The notes: generated from the sequence alone by a model not told the origin. Numbered from the stretch's first letter, positions 1 to 7,767 are shown. The stretch is 32,261 nt of DNA from a virus (IMGVR_UViG_3300032241_001788:1-32261); one strand, 5' to 3'. A program made the numbers and translations.

Positions 1-1
1 G

Positions 2-193
2 GCATCTGATATGGAAATCTCCGTAAGAGAAATAAATAAACTCAAAAAAGAGTTATATAATATTATATCTTCTCATTCCGGACAACCATTCGAAAAAGTT
101 GAAAAAGATTCAGATAGAGATTATTGGATGACAGCAGAAGAAGCCAAGGCTTATGGTATGGTAGATGAAGTTTTGATAAAAAATAAAAAATAA
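2..193 (+). CDS. clpP: ClpP protease, C-terminal part (5' truncated by window edge)
   Basis: This is the C-terminal ~63 residues of an ATP-dependent Clp protease proteolytic subunit, open from base 2. The run ASDMEISVREINKLKK matches the ClpP segment GQATDIEI.AREI.K, and the stretch EKDSDRDYWMTAEEAKAYG matches the family's (E)xDTxRDxxMxxxEAxxYG region. The Asp at the start of SDRD should be the third member of the Ser-His-Asp triad; Ser and His lie outside the window. It ends GMVDEVL, the normal ClpP ending. It is on the plus strand, unlike most neighbours, and stops just before a strong bidirectional terminator. ClpP forms a barrel-shaped serine protease with an AAA+ partner. In a phage it could act in prohead maturation or turnover of host proteins; the role here is inferred. 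Confidence 0.9.
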   Translation, partial: ASDMEISVREINKLKKELYNIISSHSGQPFEKVEKDSDRDYWMTAEEAKAYGMVDEVLIKNKK

Positions 194-194
194 T

Positions 195-224
195 AAAAAG
201 TCGCTCAAATTGAGCGACTTTTTA
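195..224. terminator. Bidirectional rho-independent terminator
   Basis: The hairpin GTCGCTC-AAATT-GAGCGAC at 200-218 has an A-tract on its left and a T-tract on its right, so it can terminate transcripts from both sides. It lies just past the clpP stop on the plus strand and just past the stop of the converging minus-strand gene at 222. Confidence 0.85.
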
Positions 225-548
225 TTTATATCTTTTTGCATCTTCTATTTCTTTTTGATAAAAACCAGGTTGAGCAAATTGTGTAGCATCTTTGTCTTTA
301 GTTATATTTACACCAGTTTTAAATCTTATATTACATAATTTGCCAGTGTATTCTTGATAAATTTTTTTAATTAATTCTACTGTTTTTTCTGGTAAAGTAA
401 TATGCGATATGTCAACACCAGAGCCTTGTAATATAAATCCTATATTACCAACTCCTACCCAGCCGCCATTATCAGAATCAGGGTGAACAATTACTATTTG
501 TGCTTCTTCAAAATTAGTTGGAACATCACCAGTTAATCTTAAAATCAA
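222..548 (-). CDS. Hypothetical protein, C-terminal part of a probably frameshifted gene
   Basis: No family recognised. The frame encodes about 108 residues (RLTGDVPTNFEEAQIVIVHP at the start, then a Gly-rich GGWVGVGNIGF stretch). No ATG starts this frame; the first candidate is TTG at 548. The frame stays open a few codons upstream (FGQT) and abuts the end of the small gene at 545-700. The join reads naturally as one protein (ILRVSYSN then FGQTLILRLTGD) if one T is restored in the T-run near 557-560. The likely reading is one ~159-residue gene (222-700) broken by a 1-nt deletion, a sequencing error, or a programmed shift. It ends at the terminator shared with clpP. Confidence 0.55.
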   Translation of the reverse strand: MILRLTGDVPTNFEEAQIVIVHPDSDNGGWVGVGNIGFILQGSGVDISHITLPEKTVELIKKIYQEYTGKLCNIRFKTGVNITKDKDATQFAQPGFYQKEIEDAKRYK

Positions 549-700
549 AGTTTGACCAAATTAGAATAAGATACTCTAAGTATTTTTCCTAATGGAAACA
601 TACTTTCACCTTCATACTTTTTTATTGCTTCAACTTTGTCTTGAAATTTAGAGTAATCCGTTTGGTCGTTATATTCTTCAAATATTTTTAAATATTTCAT
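545..700 (-). CDS. Small protein with MKYLxxFEE N terminus (N-terminal part of frameshifted gene)
   Basis: A 51-residue ORF starts at ATG 700, begins MKYLKIFEEYNDQTDYSKF and ends at TGA 545. Its N terminus is nearly the same as those of the genes starting at 2966 (MKYLIKFNE), 3004 (MKYLKHYNS) and 2656 (MKWLKKFEA). This suggests a shared targeting or processing sequence, or paralogy. It stops where the 222-548 frame opens, so it is probably the 5' part of one broken gene. A TTTAATATATA element lies upstream at 719-730. Function unknown. Confidence 0.55.
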   Translation of the reverse strand: MKYLKIFEEYNDQTDYSKFQDKVEAIKKYEGESMFPLGKILRVSYSNLVKL

Positions 701-718
701 TATTTTATTTATTTTCTG

Positions 719-730
719 TATATATTAAAT
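719..730 (-). promoter_or_regulatory. AT-rich promoter-like element TTTAATATATA
   Basis: Read on the minus strand, this element lies 18 nt upstream of the ATG at 700. The same string recurs before several other minus-strand genes in the window. It may be a phage promoter, but this is inferred only from recurrence and position. Confidence 0.3.
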
Positions 731-1462
731 ATATGTAAAGTGCAATCCACTTACATGTGTTCTTTTCCCTTTAAGAAACTCAGATAAATTACCTTGACTT
801 ATATTTAACAATTTTGATGCCTCGGTAATAGAATTATATACTATATTATTTTCTATACAAATAATTTTTCTTCTCTTTGGCGAAATATGTCCTTTTAGTG
901 AATTAGAAATCTTTATCTTAGTTTCTGTAGTGTGTTCTACAACAGAGACTTTACCTTTATATGATTCACTAATTTTTTGTTTAGTTTCCTGGCTTAATTT
1001 TTTACCTTTATGTATTTTCCCTATCTTTTGTTTAGTTTCTTCAGTATGTTTTTTACCAAAATTTACTTTCGATAAGTGTTCTTTTATTTCTGGTGTATGT
1101 TTTTTGCCTTTATTAGATTCACTAATTTTATTTTTATGCAAATCGGTAAATATTATACCATTATTTCCATCTGAACCATTTGTCATATTTACTAAAGTTC
1201 CTTTATTCAAATCAATTCTTCCGTATAATTCTATAAACTCAATTTCCTTGTTATTTGCTTTGTCCGATGTTAAATTATCTATAACAATTTCAACCTCATA
1301 ATTAGTTTTATTGGTTATATTTTTCCAATAATTGTTTCTATTATGTTTGTCGTATGCTCGGTGATAAATATTTTTGTAGGATTTCTTATATTTACCTTTA
1401 CCAATATAAAAAACCTCATTTGTATCTAATCTTAAATGTCTATAAATAAAATATTCACTCAT
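725..1462 (-). CDS. GIY-YIG homing endonuclease with NUMOD3 repeats and NUMOD1
   Basis: A 245-residue free-standing, Seg-like homing endonuclease. Residues ~4-23 carry the GIY-YIG core (YFIYRHL...VFYIGKG), with Arg/Glu-containing segments following to about residue 90. Residues ~110-175 hold at least three NUMOD3-type DNA-binding repeats (KISESNKGKKH, KIGKIHKGKKL, KISESYKGK). The C-terminal ~48 residues resemble a NUMOD1 helix-turn-helix (NSITEASKLLNISQGNLSEF). Its ATG overlaps the TGA of the upstream gene at 1459-1962 (ATGA), so the two are translationally coupled. It encodes no recognisable host protein and is probably a selfish gene inserted among the small phage genes. Confidence 0.9.
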   Translation of the reverse strand: MSEYFIYRHLRLDTNEVFYIGKGKYKKSYKNIYHRAYDKHNRNNYWKNITNKTNYEVEIVIDNLTSDKANNKEIEFIELYGRIDLNKGTLVNMTNGSDGNNGIIFTDLHKNKISESNKGKKHTPEIKEHLSKVNFGKKHTEETKQKIGKIHKGKKLSQETKQKISESYKGKVSVVEHTTETKIKISNSLKGHISPKRRKIICIENNIVYNSITEASKLLNISQGNLSEFLKGKRTHVSGLHFTYI

Positions 1463-1962
1463 TTTAAATACTTAAGCTTATATGTGGTTCTATAAATAAG
1501 TCCCACCATTTCATCAATTATATTATGTAAATGAGAATCTTCTTCTAAAATAGCTGTATATCGTGTATCTTTAATAAATTGAGATAAATCTATAAAATAT
1601 TGTATTTTATCTACTGTTTTAGTACCATCTGTATCAATCTGATCATAATGTTCGATTATGTCATATTGTCCCTGATATGTCTCAATAAACTCATCTATTA
1701 AATCTAATATACCTGAATAGTATTCATCTAATGCTTTATGACCAGCATAAGAACCTTCACCTTTTATCTGTAAGTGATAAATATGAGCCATTTCTCTTGA
1801 TTCAAAAAGTTTTGAAACAAATTTAGCTGGCTCTGATTGAGTAACCTGATTATTTTGTGGTATAACTGCTGTGTTTACTGCTGTAGCCATATCAACTGGT
1901 GTTTCAGCATCTTCTTTTATTAAAATTGGTTTTATTATTTTAAAATCACTAAATTTTTCCAT
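1459..1962 (-). CDS. Predicted helical-bundle protein resembling Dps/ferritin (DUF5856-like)
   Basis: The protein has 167 residues. After a ~45-residue Gln/Thr/Pro-rich N terminus it has a helical region starting KLFESREMAHIYHLQIKGEG, followed by SYAGHKALDEYY and LIDEFIETYQG. The spacing of AHxxHL, then H-x-x-L-x-x-x-Y, then D-x-x-x-E resembles Dps and ferritin-like proteins (AHxxHWxxxG, HxxLxxxY, DxxAE). I believe it matches a phage family of unknown function, DUF5856, but that name is from memory. A Dps-like role in metal binding or DNA protection is only a structural guess. The N terminus MEKFSDFKIIKPI loosely resembles those of neighbouring small genes. Confidence 0.6.
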   Translation of the reverse strand: MEKFSDFKIIKPILIKEDAETPVDMATAVNTAVIPQNNQVTQSEPAKFVSKLFESREMAHIYHLQIKGEGSYAGHKALDEYYSGILDLIDEFIETYQGQYDIIEHYDQIDTDGTKTVDKIQYFIDLSQFIKDTRYTAILEEDSHLHNIIDEMVGLIYRTTYKLKYLK

Positions 1963-1969
1963 ATTTATT

Positions 1970-2161
1970 TTATTTTTTATTTAAAAAATTTTTAATAAGT
2001 TCTCCTTCAAAACCTCTTTCTCTTGCCTTATGATAGAATTCGAAAGAATCAATCTCAGTTGCTCTTTTATCTCCGTGATATTCATTCCAAAAATTTTCTA
2101 ACTCTTGATCTGGTGTTAATTTATTTTTATCACCTTCAACTATAAATGTAAATTTATTCAT
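1970..2161 (-). CDS. Hypothetical small protein (63 aa)
   Basis: Not recognised. A charged 63-residue protein (MNKFTFIVEGDKNKL...) with Glu/Asp/Lys-rich helices and no membrane segment. It sits in a tight minus-strand run, 3 nt after the 2165-2656 gene and 7 nt before the 1459-1962 gene, so it is probably cotranscribed. The ATG at 2161 follows an A/T-rich ATAATATATAAATA leader, as for other genes here. Confidence 0.6.
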   Translation of the reverse strand: MNKFTFIVEGDKNKLTPDQELENFWNEYHGDKRATEIDSFEFYHKARERGFEGELIKNFLNKK

Positions 2162-2164
2162 TAT

Positions 2165-2656
2165 TTATATATTATTTTTAACTTGCATAAAAATACACCT
2201 ATGAAAATTATCATAACCTAAATCAGTTAATTTTTTAATAGGATTGTCTTTTATTTCCAAATTCACTTTTAATTCCTTATTTAAAATTTTAGCTGCCCAG
2301 TATCTATGATGACCATCTTCTATATAAAATTTATTGTTTGTAAAAGAAATATCTATTGGTTCTGAAAGATTTATTCTAGAAGCCCATAATTTTTTTGATA
2401 AGCCACTTTTTTCTTGCTCCCATTTAACATTTTCTAAATCATCTTTCCATTTTATGTGTAATTTAGATGGTGAAATAGTTTTAATATCATTTTCAGAAAA
2501 TCCGTAAGCTAATCTATCAATCATTTCGTTAGGTAATCCACCAGATCTTAGTAATTCTTCATCAGTATCGAAACTATTAACATACCTGATAATTTCGTCA
2601 GTTAATTCTAAATTAGGACAATTATTATAAGCTTCAAATTTTTTAAGCCATTTCAT
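2165..2656 (-). CDS. ParB/sulfiredoxin-fold-like protein with DGHHR motif
   Basis: The protein has 163 residues. Residues ~100-125 read EPIDISFTNNKFYIEDGHHR followed by YWAAKIL. That pattern (a hydrophobic strand, then DG-H-HR, then AA) is the nucleotide-binding signature of ParB N-terminal/sulfiredoxin-fold proteins. No ParB helix-turn-helix is visible, so partitioning is unlikely; small phage proteins with this fold can be nucleases or nucleotide-hydrolysing enzymes. The N terminus MKWLKKFEAYNN belongs to the MK(Y/W)LxxF group nearby. It is 1 nt from the next gene upstream (2658-2966), so probably in the same operon. The fold call is moderately supported; the activity is not known. Confidence 0.65.
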   Translation of the reverse strand: MKWLKKFEAYNNCPNLELTDEIIRYVNSFDTDEELLRSGGLPNEMIDRLAYGFSENDIKTISPSKLHIKWKDDLENVKWEQEKSGLSKKLWASRINLSEPIDISFTNNKFYIEDGHHRYWAAKILNKELKVNLEIKDNPIKKLTDLGYDNFHRCIFMQVKNNI

Positions 2657-2657
2657 A

Positions 2658-2966
2658 TTAATTTAAATATTTTTCACCTTCTTCTGAATAATCTTTTAGT
2701 TTATTAGAAATTAATGATAATAATACTTTTGACTCATAGATTTTATCTATAAAAGTTTTTAAATTAACCCAAGCATCATCTATTTGATTATTAGTTGTTT
2801 TTTTAGTGGTAAATGGCTCTATTTCTTTATAAAATTTATTATATTTTTCTAATATTTGATCCAATTCTGATGAAGATAAAGAAATATCCTTATTTATCTC
2901 TTCTATCTTATCATTTGATAAAATCTTAGGTTGTTCTGCTTCATTAAATTTTATTAAATATTTCAT
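2658..2966 (-). CDS. Hypothetical helical protein with MKYLxKFNE N terminus
   Basis: Not recognised. A 102-residue, charged, probably coiled-coil protein (SSSELDQILEKYNKFYKEIE). It starts MKYLIKFNEAEQ. The first four codons and the whole leader are inside a perfect palindrome shared with the divergent gene at 3004, so the two genes have mirror-image start regions. It leads a minus-strand run through 2165-2656, 1970-2161, 1459-1962 and 725-1462. Confidence 0.6.
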   Translation of the reverse strand: MKYLIKFNEAEQPKILSNDKIEEINKDISLSSSELDQILEKYNKFYKEIEPFTTKKTTNNQIDDAWVNLKTFIDKIYESKVLLSLISNKLKDYSEEGEKYLN

Positions 2967-3016
2967 AAGGTATATATTAATTTATTAAATTAATATATAC
3001 CTTATGAAATATTTAA
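2954..3016. repeat. 63-nt perfect palindrome forming the divergent start region of two genes
   Basis: Arms 2954-2984 and 2986-3016 are exact reverse complements around one central base (2985). Each arm contains a TATATATTAATT-type element, ACCTT, an ATG and the first four codons (MKYL) of a divergent gene (2966 minus, 3004 plus). Each gene therefore has the same promoter-like element and the same translation start. It may act as a bidirectional promoter or operator, or form a cruciform. Confidence 0.9.
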
Positions 3017-3705
3017 AACATTATAATAGTTACAATTTAATCCGCGAATTTTCTGAATTTAATTTACAAAGATTTAATAGCGATAATACCGATGTTTCTA
3101 TAGGTTTAGCTCCTGATAATTCTTTAAGTGTTAATGCTTTTGATAGACAACAAGATGATATTAGGAGTGGTGTATCTAGATTAAATACTATTATGCGTTC
3201 TTTATCTAATTCAGCTGCTTATCGTTCTCTAAAAGGTAGTTTATCTTTAGAAGACCAATATCCAAAATCTATGAATGTCTTAAGAATTGTGCCAGCAAAT
3301 GTTGATTATGATGTTTATTTAACTTTCAGAATTGGTGAAAAAGAGTATAATGGTGTTATTTACAAAATTTTAAGTTTAAAACCAAAATTTAATTCTCCAG
3401 ATGTATTTAAAGATTTTAATTTAACACAAGCACCAGAATGGCAAATAAGATTAAAAGGTATTCTTATAAATAGTTTTAGAAAATTCTTAAATATAGAACC
3501 AGGCATTTATAAAGCAATCAAAGATAAAATATATGCTTTTAATACTAAAACCGGAAAAGAATTAGAAATAAGAAAAGATGATCAAATAGAAGTTTTAGAA
3601 ACTATAATAGACGAAAATAGAATTATTATTAGATATAATAATGATTCTTATAATCTTCGTAATGATTCTTTCATTTATTTTAATTATTGGTTTATTATCT
3701 TGTAG
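3004..3705 (+). CDS. Hypothetical protein (233 aa), MKYLKHYN N terminus
   Basis: No family recognised. One of only a few plus-strand genes. The start MKYLKHYNSYNLIREFSEF is followed by a Ser/Asn/Asp-rich region (~20-70), then a mixed alpha/beta part with hydrophobic strands (NVLRIVPANVDYDVYLTFRI). No catalytic motif, signal peptide or membrane segment is visible. The MKYL...EFSE start could be a capsid-targeting-like sequence cut by a prohead protease, which would make this an internal virion protein; that is speculation. Its 3' end overlaps the end of the converging gene at 3695-4960 by 11 nt. Confidence 0.7.
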   Translation: MKYLKHYNSYNLIREFSEFNLQRFNSDNTDVSIGLAPDNSLSVNAFDRQQDDIRSGVSRLNTIMRSLSNSAAYRSLKGSLSLEDQYPKSMNVLRIVPANVDYDVYLTFRIGEKEYNGVIYKILSLKPKFNSPDVFKDFNLTQAPEWQIRLKGILINSFRKFLNIEPGIYKAIKDKIYAFNTKTGKELEIRKDDQIEVLETIIDENRIIIRYNNDSYNLRNDSFIYFNYWFIIL

Positions 3706-4960
3706 AAACAAAAATATTATAATCTACTTTAGAATGTATATCAAAATTAGTTGATGGTGGTGGTGTATTTACAATTTGTTTAAATTTAATAGTATAAACA
3801 TTTGATACATCAATTATACCATCCTGTCCTATAGAATGTACAGTATCATTATTATATGAATAAATAGAAGAAGAATTTGCAATTGTAATATTACCAAGAG
3901 AATCTACTGTTAGTGTATAGACTATTTTATTTTGTCTATACCAGCTTAGTGATGAACCAAAAGGCGAGGTTGAATAATAGCAAATTGAATTATATATAAA
4001 TTCTACATAAATATAACTATTTGCCGGAACAGCAATACTACCATATGTTTGTGACGATGCTCCTGTAGGTGAAAGATTATGTATATAAATTATACCAGTA
4101 GCAATGCCTTTTATTATATAATTATAAGAATCTATATAATAGATACTCTGATTATTACTTGGAATTATATTTAAATAATTACCAACACTAAATGTAGAAG
4201 TAACATATGATGATGTCATTTCTACCATATTATTTATTGTAATTGGATATGAGGATGTTGCTCCTACAGATGTTATGCTCTGTAATGATAACATAGAAAC
4301 AGTTGCAGCTAATGTATTAACATCACTAGTCATTGCTAATGTTCCAGTTTTATTTGGTAAATAATAAATATTATTTGCCATTATATTAGAAGAATTTAAA
4401 TCAATAGAATATGTTGGGCTCCATAATCTTATTATTCCATTATTTGTAATTGTAAATCTTCTTGTATTCGAAGTTCCAAAATCTATACCACCAATAGATA
4501 AACCAAATGGATCGCTTGGGTTAAAAGAGATATAAGCATTATTGTTACTATTTGAGTCATGAGAATACTGCATAATATACTGAACATTTTGCCAATCTGA
4601 ACCAAATACAGTTCTATTGAAATATGAACTAAAATATATGCCAGAAACAGAACTAGAAGCAGATAATATTAATCTATTTGAAATAGATCCAGAAGTATTA
4701 GGCATATTACCCGTAAAAATATATGTATCCCCATTTAGAGCACCATTACCACCATATATGCCATTGCCGAACAAAATATTACTCCATGTAGCAGAATTTG
4801 CATTATAAATCCAATTTGTTCTGTCATCGGTTTTAAAGATAGTTAAACCATCATACTTATAAACAATAGAATCTCTTGATGAAGAGTTAGTAACAACTAA
4901 TCTATCATCTATTGGGGAGTTTTGATTTATCGTAAAATTTGTTATTAATGGTATTGACAT
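3695..4960 (-). CDS. Adhesin/tail-fibre-like structural protein
   Basis: The protein has 421 residues and is rich in Ser, Thr, Asn, Ile and Tyr with very few charges, typical of beta-structured phage fibres. Repeated short beta patterns occur (GIYGGNGALNGDTYIFTGNM; NIYYLPNKTGTLAMTSDV). The phrase LPNKTGTLAMTSDV resembles the stem-to-tip phrase LPxxxGTLA found in many phage fibre proteins. The C-terminal ~100 residues probably form a receptor-binding or trimerising domain. It lies 17 nt downstream of the larger structural gene at 4977-6533, so the two probably work together in the tail or baseplate. The family call is by composition and one motif, not by a full domain match. Confidence 0.65.
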   Translation of the reverse strand: MSIPLITNFTINQNSPIDDRLVVTNSSSRDSIVYKYDGLTIFKTDDRTNWIYNANSATWSNILFGNGIYGGNGALNGDTYIFTGNMPNTSGSISNRLILSASSSVSGIYFSSYFNRTVFGSDWQNVQYIMQYSHDSNSNNNAYISFNPSDPFGLSIGGIDFGTSNTRRFTITNNGIIRLWSPTYSIDLNSSNIMANNIYYLPNKTGTLAMTSDVNTLAATVSMLSLQSITSVGATSSYPITINNMVEMTSSYVTSTFSVGNYLNIIPSNNQSIYYIDSYNYIIKGIATGIIYIHNLSPTGASSQTYGSIAVPANSYIYVEFIYNSICYYSTSPFGSSLSWYRQNKIVYTLTVDSLGNITIANSSSIYSYNNDTVHSIGQDGIIDVSNVYTIKFKQIVNTPPPSTNFDIHSKVDYNIFVSTR

Positions 4961-4976
4961 TTTAGTTAGTTATTTT

Positions 4977-6533
4977 TTAAAATAAAAATTGGTAAGTTGC
5001 TGAATATAACGGATAACTTCCAATTGTAGTTATTGTTGGCATTCCATTTGGTGAATATATATAACAATTATAAATAATACTAGACCAAATACTATCTGGC
5101 GAATTTAGCGACATAGTAAATGGGGTTCCATTTCCTCTAAATACCAAATTTTGATTTAACGAAGCTGAATATCCGGAATATAGTCCAGACATACTTCCAC
5201 TTATATTATAAATTTGAGGCACTAAATAATAAATACAAACTCCATTACCATTTAATGAAATTGTTTGATTTGGATTAATATTTAAAATTTTACTAAATGT
5301 GCCTAAGATAGATTGAACACCTGTTTGAGAACTAGTAGCAACTGTAGTTGTCCCATAAAATATAGGATAAACTGGTATGACAACTGAATTAGTTGAATAA
5401 GTTGCAGTACCATCATTAACTGATAATGTAAAGCTTAAAGGACCAGATACAACAGAATTATAAGAAGCTGTGCCGGTATAAATCCTTGGTGTTGTTGGCG
5501 CAGCATTCAAATAAGTTTTTGCAGTTGTCAAGTCAGAACTAGTAAAAATAGGTGTGCTATAAATATTACTAATCGAAGAATTAGCAACATATTTAGTTAT
5601 TGTATAACTAAATGTTAAAGTTATAGTATTACTTGATGCTTCAACAATTGGTGTATAAGCAGTAAGACTTAAAGTAGGTTGTATATAAGGATACAACATT
5701 TGTCTTATTATTTCTGTCACAGCAACATTGCTAAAAGTGCTACCAGCTGCTATACCACCAAACGCGGTTGGTGTAGGCACATTACTGCTAAACATCGCAT
5801 TATAACCATTTATATAAAGAGGATTTGCAGAAATAGAAAATGTACCTGATTGACTTATTGAAGTTACAGTAACAGTATTTGGGCTCCATTGTAAATAACC
5901 ACCGCTTTGATAAGTCAATATATATCCAGGTGTAATTCCTGAATTTTGTGTTAATGTTGGAAAAAATAATCCATTCAAAGCAACATATCCATAATTGCTA
6001 TAAATATTAATATTACCACCGTAAGAAGTTAAACCAGAAGTTACATAGGAAAAATTTTTAATATCTAAATCTATAACATTTCCACCAGTAGTTACAACTA
6101 CTTTACTTTCAATTAAAGGCGTTGAAAGTGTTGAGCCGTAATAGAATAAAGAAGTATCTGCGCCAGCTAAAAATCCTATTCTTGTATTTTGATTGGCTAA
6201 ATCAACATCAGTTTTGGTATTATATAAGAATATATCAACATCGGAATTTAATAAATTAGCACTTAAAACATCTACTCCAGATATTTGTTTTTTACCAAGA
6301 AATATCTGTTCATAAAAGTTAGTCTTATCTATACCAACATACTCAATGGCGGCATTATTGGTAGTAGGCTTAAATATAATATTCTCCCAGGATGTATAAA
6401 CAGCATCTCTAATATCGTGTGGATTAATTAATTTCTGCGTATTATCAGGCAATTCATTTAATACTGAATTAATATCAGCTAATTTAAAAGCTTCTGTTGG
6501 AGTTCCAGGATTTATCGAATATGTTGATGACAT
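4977..6533 (-). CDS. Large Ser/Thr-rich structural protein, probable tail fibre or adhesin
   Basis: The protein has 518 residues. The N-terminal ~60 residues (ADINSVLNELPDNTQKLINP, HDIRDAVYTSWENI) look like a baseplate or fibre attachment region; the phrase NTxKxIxPxDIRDAV is common in phage tail-fibre N termini. The rest is Ser/Thr/Tyr/Asn-rich beta structure with Ig-like or bacterial-surface-like pieces around residues 290-390 (SLTAYTPIVEASSNTITLTF; LSFTLSVNDGTATYSTNSVV). It is the first gene of a two-gene unit with 3695-4960 and is preceded by a TTTAATATATA element at 6556-6567. Role in host recognition is inferred. Confidence 0.7.
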   Translation of the reverse strand: MSSTYSINPGTPTEAFKLADINSVLNELPDNTQKLINPHDIRDAVYTSWENIIFKPTTNNAAIEYVGIDKTNFYEQIFLGKKQISGVDVLSANLLNSDVDIFLYNTKTDVDLANQNTRIGFLAGADTSLFYYGSTLSTPLIESKVVVTTGGNVIDLDIKNFSYVTSGLTSYGGNINIYSNYGYVALNGLFFPTLTQNSGITPGYILTYQSGGYLQWSPNTVTVTSISQSGTFSISANPLYINGYNAMFSSNVPTPTAFGGIAAGSTFSNVAVTEIIRQMLYPYIQPTLSLTAYTPIVEASSNTITLTFSYTITKYVANSSISNIYSTPIFTSSDLTTAKTYLNAAPTTPRIYTGTASYNSVVSGPLSFTLSVNDGTATYSTNSVVIPVYPIFYGTTTVATSSQTGVQSILGTFSKILNINPNQTISLNGNGVCIYYLVPQIYNISGSMSGLYSGYSASLNQNLVFRGNGTPFTMSLNSPDSIWSSIIYNCYIYSPNGMPTITTIGSYPLYSATYQFLF

Positions 6534-6555
6534 TTTTAAGACTAATTTCTTTCTT

Positions 6556-6567
6556 TATATATTAAAT
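6556..6567 (-). promoter_or_regulatory. AT-rich promoter-like element TTTAATATATA
   Basis: The element lies 22 nt upstream of the ATG of the structural gene at 6533 on the minus strand, and matches the copies near 719, 10434, 18715 and 20095. A late-promoter role is inferred from recurrence before a structural gene. Confidence 0.35.
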
Positions 6568-6572
6568 CTTTA

Positions 6573-7358
6573 TTACTTAATATCTGGTATATATTTTTTT
6601 AAAACTTCAATTATATTATATTGCTTAATTCGCAACATAGCTATAAAATTTAATTCTTTTTTCCAATCAATATTAGATAAAACTTCAATAATTTTTTCTT
6701 TTAACTCTAAATTTTTGATTTGTATTTTATATTCTCCCGAATATGATTCTCCTTCTTGAAGAATTTTTCCAGCAGAGCCATTACCCCAGTAACACATTCT
6801 TAAATCAAAATTTAAATTATTATAATTTTTTGCATCTTGTCTTATAATAGCAATATCATTTAATTTATCGGATTGTTTCCGATTCAAACCATTTTGAGGT
6901 CTTTCATAAATGTTAAAACAACAATGTAATTTTCTATCAGAAAAATTAATTTTGCCTAAATCCTCACTAAAAACCAAATCAAATTCAAACATTGAAGAAG
7001 TGTTATTCAATTGACTTATTGGTAAAATAAATGCAATATAATCAGCAATTTCAATAGATTTCTTAAAAAACTTTTGAGCCAAATTCATTCTTAAACCAAA
7101 TGGTGGATTTCCAATTATTAATCTTCCTTTTAAATAATTAATATTTAATTCTAAATAATCTTGCATTATTATATTATTTGATTCTGGTGCTATATCATAC
7201 GCAATACAATTTATCTGAGAACTAAAAGAACCATCTCCTGCTGATGGTTCTATTATTTCTGAAATATTTTCATTTCCTATAATTTTTAATGTTTTATCTA
7301 TACACCATTTAGCAATTAATTTATCTGTGTAATATTTATCTAAATCAAGTTTAGCCAT
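6573..7358 (-). CDS. SAM-dependent DNA methyltransferase (NPPF type)
   Basis: The protein has 261 residues. Motif I (SAM binding) is IIEPSAGDGSF at ~35-45, and catalytic motif IV is GNPPFG at ~83-88. The order (I then IV) fits gamma-class or N6-adenine methyltransferases. The C-terminal part (NLNFDLRMCYWGNGSAG...) is a short putative target-recognition region. No restriction partner is adjacent, so it is probably an orphan phage enzyme that modifies DNA to evade host restriction. Its ATG overlaps the end of 7358-7756 by 1 nt, and the 7768-8493 methyltransferase lies just upstream, so these are probably cotranscribed. Confidence 0.85.
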   Translation of the reverse strand: MAKLDLDKYYTDKLIAKWCIDKTLKIIGNENISEIIEPSAGDGSFSSQINCIAYDIAPESNNIIMQDYLELNINYLKGRLIIGNPPFGLRMNLAQKFFKKSIEIADYIAFILPISQLNNTSSMFEFDLVFSEDLGKINFSDRKLHCCFNIYERPQNGLNRKQSDKLNDIAIIRQDAKNYNNLNFDLRMCYWGNGSAGKILQEGESYSGEYKIQIKNLELKEKIIEVLSNIDWKKELNFIAMLRIKQYNIIEVLKKYIPDIK

Positions 7359-7756
7359 TATGAAAATATAAAATCAATTTTTAATAAATCTTTTATTTTA
7401 ATAGTTTCAAGACCTAAATCTTCAAATGGAATAGGCTCAAAATTTAATGAGGTTTCGGAAGTTAATAAAGACTGCATCTCATCTTGAAATGCATTTATAT
7501 CTTTTATTTTAACCGCACCTTCAACTTGTTTATTATTCTCATCATAAACTGGCAATGGCTGCCCATCTAATCCTCTCTCTAAATATTTATCGAGTATTTT
7601 TTGCTCCATTTTCAATTTATCTTCAACAAGTGTTGATATTTCTTTAATAATTCTCATTAATTTAAATGCAGCACCTGCTTTGATATCCATTTCTATTAAA
7701 TTATTTAATGCAGCAACGGCATCGTTATTTAATTGAGCATTTTTAATTTTTATCAT
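7358..7756 (-). CDS. DUF1617-like phage protein
   Basis: The protein has 132 residues. It begins MIKIKNAQLNNDAVAALNNL, then KAGAAFKLMRIIKEI, a helical EDKLKMEQKILDKYLE, an acidic loop with PVYDENNKQV, and ends with short strands (PFEDLGLETIKI). This order (K-I-K-N-A-x-L, A-x-K-L-x-R-I-I-K, then Y...G, then F...E-x-x-x-L-L) matches my recollection of the phage DUF1617 family, of unknown function. It sits between two DNA methyltransferases and overlaps the downstream one by 1 nt, which does not by itself show a shared role. Confidence 0.6.
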   Translation of the reverse strand: MIKIKNAQLNNDAVAALNNLIEMDIKAGAAFKLMRIIKEISTLVEDKLKMEQKILDKYLERGLDGQPLPVYDENNKQVEGAVKIKDINAFQDEMQSLLTSETSLNFEPIPFEDLGLETIKIKDLLKIDFIFS

Positions 7757-7767
7757 AATTTAATTTT

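Noticed and set aside
930-1301. Long plus-strand ORF opposite the GIY-YIG gene
   Set aside because: Its hydrophobic Phe/Leu/Ser-rich translation is the antisense of the Lys/Glu-rich endonuclease; no start signal or motif supports it.
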